From Paralithodes platypus (taxonomy: Eukaryota; Arthropoda; Malacostraca; Decapoda; Lithodidae), in the NCBI GenBank assembly GCA_032716605.1, contig CM064480.1, positions 44,571,194 through 44,635,193 on the forward strand: a stretch of 64,000 nucleotides of DNA, read 5' to 3'. The notes under the pieces are model-generated. The model saw only the letters and a list, made by a program, of their open reading frames with translations, did not search any database and was not told the origin of the DNA. Within the stretch, counting starts at the first letter, position 1. Every line of letters starts with the position of its first letter. Positions 43,655 to 55,718 of this stretch are shown here, piece by piece. The position numbers and the translations under genes are program-made.

Positions 43655-43905
43655 AACCGTCACAACCAGCACACAACTCCACAACCAGCACTCAACTCCA
43701 CAACCAGCACACAACTCCATATCCGTCACAACCAGCACACAACTCCACATCCGTCACAACCAGCACACAACTCCACATCCGTCACAACTCCACATCCGTC
43801 ACAACCAGCACACAACTCCACATCCGTCAAAACCAGCACACAACTCCACATCCGTCACAACCAGTACACAACTCCACAACCAGCACACAACTCCACATCA
43901 CACAG
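43655..43905. repeat. Minisatellite, CACAACCAGCACACAACTC units
   Basis: About nine units of 18-30 bp: CACAACCAGCACACAACTC alternating with CACATCCGT. It follows the CACCA-rich array after 35 bp of unique sequence. Confidence 0.85.
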
Positions 43906-44126
43906 TTACCATCCTGCTTGTACAACCTATCAACGACACCACAACACCACTTGCACAAACCACCACACAATACTGTCTTACCAGGTACCTATACTTTATT
44001 CATTACAAGTCTATGAATTCCGACTTTATTTTCTCTTAACTTATGATAAACTTGAACAACCGAGTTAATATGATCGTATGGGAAAAACTTCAAATTCCCA
44101 TCTCGCTTGTTCCATCCCCCCCCTCC

Positions 44127-46802
<2,676 letters not shown>

Positions 46803-46876
<74 letters not shown>
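46803..46876. repeat. (CA)n microsatellite
   Basis: About 37 pure AC units. Confidence 0.97.
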
Positions 46877-46877
<1 letters not shown>

Positions 46878-47181
46878 TTCAATCACTTACAATATTCTAC
46901 ACACTTCATCCACTCCACCTAACCTCCTCTTGTATTTTGCTGGCACTAAAAATCAATCCCTAGCATATATATTTTATATATTTTGTTAATGGTATATTAT
47001 GTTTATTATTTTGGCTGGTTAATTATGCATAAGACATACTAGGATTCAATAAATCTTATGTCTCTAACAGGGCTTTTCTAAACTGGCTACAGTCCTCTGA
47101 TGATGAGCTAGAGTATAATGAAAAAATTACGTTATCGTATTAAAAGGGTCAACCCCTCACTTACTTTATACCACTTCTTCG

Positions 47182-47185
<4 letters not shown>

Positions 47186-47267
<82 letters not shown>
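47186..47267. repeat. (TC)n microsatellite
   Basis: About 41 CT units, 60 bp upstream of the LINE coding remnant. Confidence 0.97.
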
Positions 47268-47269
<2 letters not shown>

Positions 47270-47309
47270 CAAAGGAAGCAATTTCTTTTTTTTATAATAA
47301 CGTAAGTTC

Positions 47310-48150
47310 TAAATAAAAATCTATGAGGTATGGTGTTCCACAGGGGTCTGTGCTTGGCCCTGTTTTGTTTATATTATTCATCAACGATATTGTATTCTCA
47401 AGTACTAAACTGAAATTTCTTTGATAATTATGCATATGATACAAACATTTATTTACAAGGCAATAATCTAATGGAACTGGTACACCAAATGAACGAAGAA
47501 ATAGCTAAGGTTTCAATCTGGATTAAATCAAATGGTCTTACACTTAATTTAAATAAAACTCATTATCTTGTGACTCATTTTACTAATTATCGATTACCAA
47601 ATATTGAGATTACAATAAATAACCATGTAATTAATAAAGTTAATGATGTAAAATGTCTTGGTATTACGATAGATGGTAAAATGACATGGAAACCTCATAT
47701 TAATGACATTACCGTAAAATTATCGAAAATTACTGGCATTATTTACAAAACTAGAGATTCCTTGAATATTGATAACTTAAGCTACTTTACCTTTTTTGGC
47801 TCGCTTTCATATAATTTACTGTTCTGCTATCTGGGGAGGAGCAAACAAGACTTACCTGGACTCTTTATTCTTAGCACAAAAGAAAATACTTCGCATAATG
47901 ACTTCCCAATCTTATAATGCTCATACAGGTTCAATAATTAGAGAACATGGTTTACTAAAATTAGGTGATATTTTGTTTGATCAGGCAGTAAACTTTGTGA
48001 ATAAATCTTTAAAAGGTCTTATGTGTTTGGAGGACGATTTTCATATCATGGTCCATAATTTTAATACCAGATGAGCCCAGGAGTTGCTACGACTCCCATA
48101 TTGCAGAACATCACATGCACAACGTTGTCTTAGCTATAGGGTAGCTAAAT
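47310..48150 (+). pseudogene. LINE reverse transcriptase remnant (distinct family), part 1
   Basis: Plus strand: MRYGVPQGSVLGPVLFILFI with NDI, a frame break, then NYAYDTNIYLQ in place of the YADD box (first catalytic Asp read as Tyr), NGLTLNLNKTHYLV, VKCLGITIDGKMTWKPHI, then after another shift YCSAIWGGANKTYL, KILRIMTSQSY and YRVAKLFYSI. The order is a jockey-superfamily RT from finger to C-terminus. The remaining tail is found at 49191-49272, beyond an inserted RTE-like LINE. Confidence 0.8.
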
Positions 48151-48164
48151 TATTCTATTCTATA

Positions 48165-49190
48165 TCTATTCTATATGCTCAGGCCCAATCCCCACTTTTC
48201 CTATTTTTTATTTTCCTCTATTTTATTATTTTTTGTTTGTATATTTTTGGGGGTGGCCGACTCAAGACAGAGCAAGAACAGGGAAAACACAAAACACAAG
48301 ACAAAACAACGAACAAACACAGACAAAACACAAAATTCACACACATCTAGGTCACCCAGGAGAATACTCAGAGACCAGGGTCACCAAGGTCGCTCCAGCA
48401 CTCCCCCGGCCCCCGACCACCCGGAGAGGCTCCGATCTCGGCAGGCAGACATGCAGCGGAGCCAAAGCCACAAGCCCGCCCACCACACTTCCAGGCGCAC
48501 CCTTCATATTAATAGACTCCCCGGGACAGGCGCCTCATGGACTATTATCTATTCCAACTTGCGCCCGACCCATTCCCCCAAATGACCACGTGTTCACTCA
48601 TCTATTCACAAGCATTCTCCATTCATTCTTGTTTATTACCACTTCCTTTGCCTGATCTATAGTCATTCCTCTATCATCCAAAGCTTGTCTTACACCGTCT
48701 CTCCATCTCAATGGGTGTTTTCCTGCCCTTCTATCTCCCCTTGTATCTGACTCATATATTCTCTTTGTAAGCTTTTCATCTCCCATTCGTTCAACATGAC
48801 CATACCAGCTCAGCACCCTTCTGTCCACTCTGGCTGACAAATGTTCCTGCTGCCCCACTCTCCTACGTATCTCTTCATTCCTCAATCCGTCTCTACGGGT
48901 AACTCCACACATACTCCTCAAGCAGCTCATCTCCATCACATCCAGCTTTCTTCTCTCCTTTTTCTTCAGAGCCCATGTCTCAGCCCCATACATCACTGTT
49001 GGCACAACAATTCCTTGATACATTGCACTTTTTACTTTCATTCTGAGATTTCTCGTCTTCCACATACTTCCCATTGCTCCGAAAACCTTCCTTCCTTCAC
49101 ACACTCTCTGTTTTACCTCCATTTCCATACCTCCACTCCTGCTCATCGATCCTCCTAGATATTTAAAACACCCTAAACGAACCATTCCGA
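48165..49190 (-). mobile_element. RTE-like LINE 3' part inserted in the 47.3 kb LINE
   Basis: The minus ORF 48598-49185 (195 aa) has FKYLGGSMSRSGGMEMEVK, VVPTVMYGAETWALKKKERR, SCLRSMCGVTRRDGLRNEE, SWYGHVERMGDEKLTKR and RWRDGVRQALDDRGMTIDQ, a typical C-terminus of RTE-type ORFs. A 3' UTR of about 400 bp follows, shared with 25263-25848, ending in an ATAGAATA-type repeat at 48150-48175. The palm is absent, so it is a 5'-truncated dead copy with a well-preserved reading frame. Confidence 0.8.
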
Positions 49191-49272
49191 CATGTTTCTA
49201 TATTTGTGTTCAAAAAGTGTTTTAAGAAAACTCCTTTTAGATCAATACTAAATAGCGATGATTTTATGTAAA
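49191..49272 (+). pseudogene. LINE remnant, part 2 (C-terminal tail)
   Basis: The plus frame reads FVFKKCFKKTPFRSILNSDD then a stop, a plausible end for the RT ORF interrupted near 48150 (LINE C-termini commonly end in an F.K..K..L block). The link to 47310-48150 is inferred from order and orientation. Confidence 0.5.
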
Positions 49273-49564
49273 CCAGTCTATTTCATTGCTCCATTAATAG
49301 TGTTCATGTAACTACTGTCATACCTATTCTTAAAGACTACTAAAAATAATGAACTAAGTTGATTCTTGCTGATTCCATGATAAAGCAGGTAATATACTGT
49401 AATGTTATGTGTATATTATATTTGTAATAACCGTATAACCTAGCATTAAATATTTAATTACGTCTATAAGGCTAGCTACATAGAGCTTTTGCTTAGCTAG
49501 CTATATATGCCAATAATTCAAATATATGTATTATGTATTATTGTATATTATGTATGTTTGGAAC

Positions 49565-50335
49565 AGTGTGCGAAAAACGGAATTTGAAGGTAAATGCAGG
49601 GAAGAGCAAGGTTATGGTCTTCGAAAGGGGTGAAGTCACAGAGTGTGAGGTGAAGCGGAATGGTCAGGCTATGGAGATCGTCAACTCTTTTTAAGTATCT
49701 GGGCAGTGTGTTGAGTAAAGATGGGACTATGGATGAAGAAGTGAGGGAGAGGGTACAACAGGGGAAGAGTGTTGTAGGAACGCTGAAAGCAGTAACAAGA
49801 AATAGGGTGGTCAGTATGGAAATGAAGAAGTCCTTGCATGACAGTGTGGTAATCCCGACACTGAATTACGGGAAGCGAAGCATGGACGTTGGTTGAAAGA
49901 CTCGGACCAAGAGTGAGAGCAGTGGAAATGAATTACTTAAGAAGTGCGTGCGGAGTTACATGGAGGGATAGACAGACTAATGAGGAAGTAAGAAGGAGGT
50001 GTGGTGTGGAGGTAGATGTGCTGGAAAGTGTGAAAAGGAACAACTTGAGATGGAACGTATGGAAAGCGAGAGATTGACTAAGAGGGTGTACGAGAGCGAG
50101 GTGGAGGGACAGAGGGAGAGGTCGACCGAAAGAGAGGTGGAAGGATGGAGTGAGGAAGTATATGAACGAAGGCGGTGCTGGTTGGGGGGAGGGGCGTCGA
50201 CTGACTGGGGACAGAGGTGCAAGGGGTCGGTTCGTTCGTGGCCACCCCTTCGGAGATCACGGCGTCGGTCAATAGATAGATAGATAGATGTATGTACACA
50301 ATTGGCAATAAAAATCAATCTAATCAATCAATCAA
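49565..50335 (+). pseudogene. Second RTE-like LINE fragment, plus strand
   Basis: Encodes NLKVNAGKSKVMVFERGE, SFKYLGSVLSKDGTMDEEV, VVIPTLNYGKRSMDVG, then after a shift AVEMNYLRSACGVTWRDRQ and NNLRWNVWKARD. It is related to but clearly different from the 48.2-49.2 kb copy. It ends in GATAGATAGATAGATG, then GGCAATAAAAATC and (AATC)n, a typical LINE 3' tail. At least two frame breaks. Confidence 0.75.
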
Positions 50336-50551
50336 TCAAATCAAATTTCGCTCTCTCTCACACTATTCCCCACTCCCTCGTCTTTCTCCATCACTCATCT
50401 CACTCACTCCCGATAAATCCCTATCTCACTGTTGATCACTCACTCCTTTCACTCAGGAGCATAACATAATCACTAAATCACTCGGAGGCGGGTCACCCAT
50501 CGAGCTCGAAACTAACTTTTGATCTTACTCTTTATATATTACTCGCTCACA
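50336..50551. other. No gene; TC/CACTC-rich sequence
   Basis: Low-complexity sequence of ACTCACTC and CTCTC words. The same composition resumes at 50923-51148 (repeated CACTCACTTTAAAACATC), so the TTAA element between them appears inserted into a simple-repeat region. Confidence 0.5.
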
Positions 50552-50922
50552 TTAAGGGGAGATGGGCCGGTTTTCTGGACCACTTTCTCCCTCATGCTTA
50601 GCCCCCCTTAGTTTTCAGATGTTAAGATGTTTGCCCCATTAGTTTGGCGATTTTAAGACCTTTCGCCTTATTTCTTCGTCAATATTTAGACCTTTCGTGC
50701 TATTTATGTGTCGATAGTTTTCTCTGGCGAACGATAGTGAGTTTGTAATGTTGGAAGAACCGGCCTTGGGCCAGAATATTTTTCTACCGAAAAATGTACA
50801 AATTAATCTGGAAGGGGGATCTAATGGATGTTTTTTTTAATTTGATGGAGGTCTAGAGAGGTAACTAGAAAAATTATGAATACACGCAAAAATCGCCCAA
50901 AAAGTGAACCATCACCCCTTAA
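50552..50922. mobile_element. 363-bp TTAA MITE, copy 2
   Basis: TTAA at 50552-50555 and 50919-50922. Same ends (GGGGAGATGGGCCGG; read inward from the right GGGGTGATGGTTCAC) and identical 363-bp length as the 17386 copy, in inverse orientation. It sits in a CACTCACTTTAAA simple repeat. Confidence 0.85.
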
Positions 50923-51148
50923 ATAATCCACACACTACATCACACGCATCTTAAATAACCCACTCACTTTAAAGCATCCACTCACTTTAAAACATCCCCT
51001 CAGTTTAAAACATCCACTCACTTCAAACATCCACTCACGTTAAAACATCCACTCACTCTAAAACACTCAAGCACTTTCAATCACTCACTGTTCACTCACT
51101 CACTCACTAATCAACCACTCACTTCCAATCCCTCATTAACATTAGGTA

Positions 51149-51363
51149 TTAACCCTTTGAGTACCAGCGACGTGTGTTATATTATATTCTAGCTATATTT
51201 AGACGAAATTATGCAGCTTAGGAAGGATATGTGGTAGTTTACAGGTTTGGTTGAGATAGTTTGAAGCCTTATTATTGCTAGAGGTCCTTCCTAAGCTGAA
51301 GAAAACCGTGTAATAGTTGCCAAAATATGACAGAAGGAACGTCCCTGGTATTGGACGGGTTAA
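51149..51363. mobile_element. 207-bp TTAA MITE, GCTTAGGAAGGAT family type copy
   Basis: TTAA at 51149-51152 and 51360-51363. Ends CCCTTTGAGTACCAGCGACG and the complement of CCCGTCCAATACCAGGGACG. Inner arms TTATGCAGCTTAGGAAGGAT and GTCCTTCCTAAGCTGAAG pair, so nearly the whole element folds back. It shares its right TTAA with the next element. Confidence 0.85.
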
Positions 51364-51740
51364 GGGGGGTGACCTGTCTTTTTTGTATTTATCTCCTTCC
51401 TCTCTTTCCCTTGCTTGTATCCATTCGGCCCCATTCAGCCAACTATTTTAAGACTTTTATCCCCATCTAGGTGTCGATTTCTTGCTGGCGAGCGATAGCG
51501 AGCCAGCATTATTTTAAGAAATCCGGCTTCGCCGGAGACATTTTGCTATCGAAAAATGTACAAATTTAACCTGCTGTCAAACAAAAATAAAAAATATGCT
51601 GGCTCGCTACCGCTCACCAGTAAAAAATTGACACCTGGATGGGGATAAACGTCTTAAAACAGTAGGCTGAATGGGGCCAAATGGATACAAGCCAGAGAAA
51701 GATAGAAAAGGACAGAACAAAAACAGGTCACCCCCCTTAA
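51360..51740. mobile_element. 373-bp palindromic TTAA element, copy 1
   Basis: TTAA at 51360-51363 and 51737-51740. Ends GGGGGGTGACCTGTC and its complement; inverted arms extend through GCTTGTATCCATTCGGCCCC, GATAGCGAGCCAGCAT and more, so it is close to a full palindrome. The core is shared with the 363-bp MITE (TGTACATTTTTCGATAG). Confidence 0.85.
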
Positions 51741-51881
51741 GACAACATACATAAATATCAAAGGGTTAGGGAAGGGAGTGTCCATTATTATACGCTCGTC
51801 CATACGGCAAAGAAGTTTGGTAGTCCGTCTGGGTCATTGCACCAGTATGACTCTTCTCTTGTTTTGCTCACTGTTGCAAGG

Positions 51882-52261
51882 TTAAGGGGGGTGACCTGTT
51901 TTGTTCTGTCCTTTTATATCTTTCTCTGGCTTGTATCCATTTGGCCCCATTCAGCCTACTGTTTTAAGACGTTTATCCCCATCCAGGTGTCAATTTTTTA
52001 CTGGTGAGCGGTAGCGAGCCAGCATATTTTTTATTTTTGTTTGACAGCAGGTTAAATTTGTACATTTTTCGATAGAAAAATGTCTCCGGCGAAGCCGGAT
52101 TTCTTCATATAATGCTGGCTCGCTATCGCTCGCCAGGAAGAAATCGACACCTAGATGCGGATAAACGTCTTAAAATAGTTGGCTGAATGGGGCCGAATGG
52201 ATACAAGCCAGAGAAAGAGAGAAAAAGACAGAAATAACAAAAAGCAGGTCACCCCCCTTAA
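51882..52261. mobile_element. 373-bp palindromic TTAA element, copy 2, inverted
   Basis: TTAA at 51882-51885 and 52258-52261, 372 bp. The sequence matches 51360-51740 best in reverse orientation. The 141-bp spacer between the copies is unrelated. It shares its right TTAA with the next element. Confidence 0.85.
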
Positions 52262-52863
52262 GGGGAGATGGGCTGGTTATTCTGGCCCCCTTCTCCATCG
52301 TGTTTATTCCCATTGGTTTTTAGATTTTAGACGTTCGACTCATTAGTTTTATGACTTTACATCCCATTTCTTTGTCAATATTTTATGACTTTACATCCCA
52401 TTTCTTTGTCAATATTACTAAAGGTAGCGCCAACGAACTTGACAATAATCTTGATCCCGGAACTCTCTGTAACTCAAAAGAACCTGGAGGAAACTGGCTG
52501 TAAATATCCACAACTATTTTCTGGTGGACTCTTCCCAAATGATAGAAACTTCAGCCCGATTGCTTTCATTAATTTCGAGTTATAAGAAGTTAAAGGGTCA
52601 AGATAATTGTCAAGTTTGCTGGCGCTACCTTATACCTTTCGTGTCATTTTAGTGTCGATTTTTTTTCCTGGCGAGCGATAGCGAGCCTTTAATTTTAAGA
52701 ATAATTGGGCATCGGCCGGGACATTTTCTACCGAAAAATGTACAAATTTATCTTGAAGGGGCTTCTAGGGGGTATGGTTTACAGTTTGATGGAGGTCTAG
52801 GGAGGAAACTACAAACATGATAAGAATATATACAAATGAGCAATACGCCCCATCCCCCCTTAA
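52258..52863. mobile_element. 363-bp-type TTAA MITE, interrupted
   Basis: TTAA at 52258-52261 and 52860-52863. Ends GGGGAGATGGGCTGG and the complement of GGGGGGATGGGGCG, same family as 17386 and 50552. It is 598 bp long because a 211-bp element (52421-52631) is nested inside and a segment (TATGACTTTACATCCCATTT...) just left of it is duplicated in tandem at 52347-52417. Confidence 0.8.
52421..52631. mobile_element. Nested MITE with AAGGTAGCGCCA ends
   Basis: Ends AAGGTAGCGCCAACGAACTT and the complement of AAGGTAGCGCCAGCAAACTT pair over more than 30 bp (continuing GACAAT(A/T)ATCTTGA). The target duplication is short and ambiguous (TA or none), so the superfamily is open. Confidence 0.7.
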
Positions 52864-52884
52864 GAGGTAGGTTAGATAGAGTTT

Positions 52885-52957
52885 GATAACGTTAGCCTTG
52901 GTTAGGTTAGGTTAGCTTAGGTTTGCTTGGGTTAGGTTGCATTGGATAGGCTTAGGA
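52885..52957. repeat. Degenerate TTAGG-like repeat
   Basis: GGTTAGGTTAGGTTAGCTTAGG and GGGTTAGGTTGC words occur. TTAGG is the arthropod telomere unit; here it is short, impure and internal. Confidence 0.5.
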
Positions 52958-53125
52958 CGGGTAGATAGATGGAGAAATTGGGTTTGGAAGCATTAAAGGC
53001 AACAAGGTTTTCTCTGCCCCAATTGGAAATAGTAGTTAGATCAGAAATTAAATGTTCTATGGCTTCATTACGTTTGTCTTTGAGGGATTGCTGGCTGGGG
53101 CGTTCTAGAAAACTAATTGAGTATG
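52958..53125 (-). pseudogene. Jockey-type LINE scrap
   Basis: On the minus strand it encodes part of the RT thumb (NWGRENLVAFNASKPNF) and a fragment ending SISFLERPSQQSLKD, matching 38770-38950. Only this piece is present. Confidence 0.75.
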
Positions 53126-53399
53126 CAAGTAACATCTATGTGTTTAATTGTGGGATAAGAGACCTTAGTTACTTTAGTGAAGTAGCTGTAAGGTTCCTTA
53201 ACTCGCAATTTATATACTTTTATACTTGCATATGAAGTCCAATTTATCTAGACTATTAGTTTGACGGGCCTTCTAACCTTTAATGAAATGTTCTGTAAAT
53301 ATAAAGGTTATAAAGCCGTACCTGATCTTTACCTAATCAATAACATCTAAAGTTGTCGAAAGTCTGCGTTCCAAAGTATCTTGACATCGACACCCTACC

Positions 53400-54016
53400 T
53401 TAAGCTCGGTTCACACATGCACGAATTAACGTCCCGTCCGGCCACGACCAAAAAATATAGGCAGGACGGCATCAATCTGGAGGCCCCATGGTACACATGC
53501 ACGAATTAACATCCCGTCCGTCCCCGACCCCTTTTGCTCGGTTCACACATGCACGAATTAACGTTCCGTCCGTTCCCGACCTCTTAATTTGCCTGCAAAT
53601 GAGCAGGGACGCCGGCAAAATCGCCTATGGTCAGTACATGGCCGTGAGGTGTCACCAGCTCACGTGACGCGACGGTGCCACATCGCCGACTCTCCTTCCA
53701 ACGATTTTTTTCCGCCGTTCTCATCCCATTTGTCGGCGTCTAGACCGCCCCAGTTGGCGTCTAGCTAGACGCCGAATGCTCCCATGTGTGTCCCGGCCTG
53801 ACACGTTTTGTGGCAGTTGCCCCGCCCCACACCGACCAATTTTATCCATGCACAAAATGGTCGCCGCCTCCCACCCCCCCTCCCGTGTGCTGGCGACACC
53901 ACACATCCCTGTACCGTCCATAGGCGATTTTGCAGGTGTCCTTGCCCTTTTGCAGGCGAATTAAGAGGTCGGGGCCGGACGGGACGTTAATTCGTGTATG
54001 TGTGAACCAAGCTTTA
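53400..54016. mobile_element. PIF/Harbinger-like foldback element, TTA duplication
   Basis: TTA at 53400-53402 and 54014-54016. Ends AGCTCGGTTCACACATGCAC and the complement of AGCTTGGTTCACACATACAC. The left side carries the terminal motif about three times (53403, about 53492, about 53537), each followed by GAATTAAC. The innermost copy pairs with the right arm over about 95 bp (CCGACCTCTTAATT, GCAAAATCGCCTATGG). No transposase; the ORFs inside are not protein-like. Confidence 0.75.
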
Positions 54017-54105
54017 CATATTAAGTCGGCGAGTCTTATCGTCTTTCTTCCTCTGAAACCCATATTTGGCTATGTATCGTTACACACGGTCGGTCGGTCG
54101 GTCTC

Positions 54106-55250
54106 TCTCTCTCTTATAAAAATGAGAACTTATAAAAATGAAAACATTATAGTACCTTTATTTAACCCGTCCAGCCCCGGCTAGTTTTGTAATGTTTGTT
54201 CACCAGAACCCGGCCGGTTTTCAAAAAATAGTTTTATTCCAGAAACAATAGCGAATGGGTTAGGAATGAAGGAAAAACCACGAAAAACCGCTCAAAAAGC
54301 TTAAAGAATGGTCCTACAGAGCCCCCGAAAACGTATTTTACAAGAGTAAAAAATTGAAGGCAATTACCCCAAAAAACCAGGTTATTGCGCGCTCACACGC
54401 ACGCACGTGGACTTTGAGAGTTTTCAACCATCGGCACGGTTGCGTGGGATACGTACACAGTTCCCATACAAATCTGAGCCCTCTTGAGTGGCTACACCTG
54501 AGGTTACGGTCGGCGCAATTAGGGTGACGCGCCAGGCGTGTCTCTGGGGCTGTGCGTTACATACATCGCCGACGCGTCAGGCGCGTCGCTGGGGCTGTAC
54601 GGGTTAAAAGCATAGTGAGGCCCCATCTTGAATATAGCGTGCAATTTTGGTCTCCTTATCTGAGCAAGGGCATTGAGAAACTTGAGTCGGTGCAGCGTAG
54701 AGCGACAAAGTTGATTCCGTCACTAAGAAATCAATCTTATCATGAAAGACTAAACATAACAACAACAAAATCACTTAAGGAAAGAAGTTTGCGAGGTGAA
54801 TTAATAGTGTTTCAAGATACTAAAGGGATTTGACAAAATTGATGTAGATTAACTTTTCAAAATAGATAATAGGTCATTAACTCGGGGAAATGGAATTAAA
54901 TTAAAAACCAGTAGGGTGAATCTCGATGTCACAAAGCACTTCTTCACCTACAGTGTGGTCATCGAGTGGAACAAATTGCCAGAGAAAGTGGTACAATGTA
55001 AGACAATTGACACATTCAAAAGAAGTCTAGACATTCATTTTGAGGAGGTGGGAATAATAAAGGTTAAAAAAAGAAAGAAAACAAAAAAAGAGGTTAAGCA
55101 TCACTAGTATATAATATTTCCAACTTCGTTCTTTACTATAAATTTCCCAGTAGAAGTTTTTTTCTTCTAATTCTGCTAGGGGACTTCTTTCCCCAACATA
55201 ATTTCATGCCGACGAACAGTCGGACGGAGAGGTGGATGGGGAGAGAGCCT
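54106..55250 (+). pseudogene. CR1-like LINE, RT C-terminus and 3' UTR, split by a MITE
   Basis: The plus frame before 54161 ends RTYKNENIIVPLF; after the MITE (54162-54607) it continues KSIVRPHLEYSVQFWSPYL, EKLESVQRRATKLIPSL and LKERSLRGELI, breaks near 54815, then SVVIEWNKLPEKVV and TIDTFKRSLDIHF. This is the standard C-terminal layout of CR1/jockey LINE ORF2. The 3' UTR runs to about 55250. The 5' side is truncated at about 54100, next to a GGTCGGTCGG run. A shorter relative is at 19488. Confidence 0.8.
54162..54607. mobile_element. 440-bp TTAA MITE, copy 2
   Basis: TTAA at 54162-54165 and 54604-54607, 438 bp inside. It is the reverse complement of 12816-13255 with few differences. It interrupts a LINE reading frame exactly at TTAA: the frame is VPLF before and KSIV after when the insert and one TTAA are removed. 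Confidence 0.9.
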
Positions 55251-55357
55251 TCTGCTTTACTATCCTTGCCTTCCACTGTGTAGCAAATTCTATTTTAGCA
55301 TTAAGTACGGACTTCCTAGTAGGGTCCACAAGGTCTGTGTAGTATGTGTATCTATGT

Positions 55358-55360
<3 letters not shown>

Positions 55361-55416
<56 letters not shown>

Positions 55417-55474
55417 TCCCTCTCTCTCTCCCTCCCTCCCTCCCTCCCTCCCTCCCTCCCTCTCTCTCTCTCTC
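55361..55474. repeat. (TC)n / (CCCT)n microsatellite
   Basis: CT units to about 55410, then CCCTCT and nine CCCT-type units, then CT again. The open frames in it are artefacts. Confidence 0.95.
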
Positions 55475-55718
55475 TTCTTATATACATGCACGCAAAGCCA
55501 CAGAGATATACTGTACATGTGCACACATACACACACGCGTATACTCGTAAGAATTTTACTGATAAATAACTAGGCATTCTAAATAGCGCTCATGTTGGTA
55601 AGTCCTTGATTTTTTCCATGACATCATTAACAAGAATGAGGACAATATAGTTGTTGACATAATTGAGATGACGGGCCCTAAACCAACTATACACCGATAC
55701 ACCGAGTGGCCTGCATAA

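Noticed and set aside
42709..44068. His/Thr/Pro-rich proteins
   Set aside because: Produced by minisatellite DNA in several frames at once; no sign of coding constraint.
48598..49185. Host gene encoding a 195-residue protein
   Set aside because: The sequence is the C-terminus of an RTE-type LINE ORF with LINE 3' UTR and tail, so not a host gene.
52885..52957. Telomere
   Set aside because: TTAGG words are few, impure and flanked by LINE and MITE sequence; at most an interstitial remnant.
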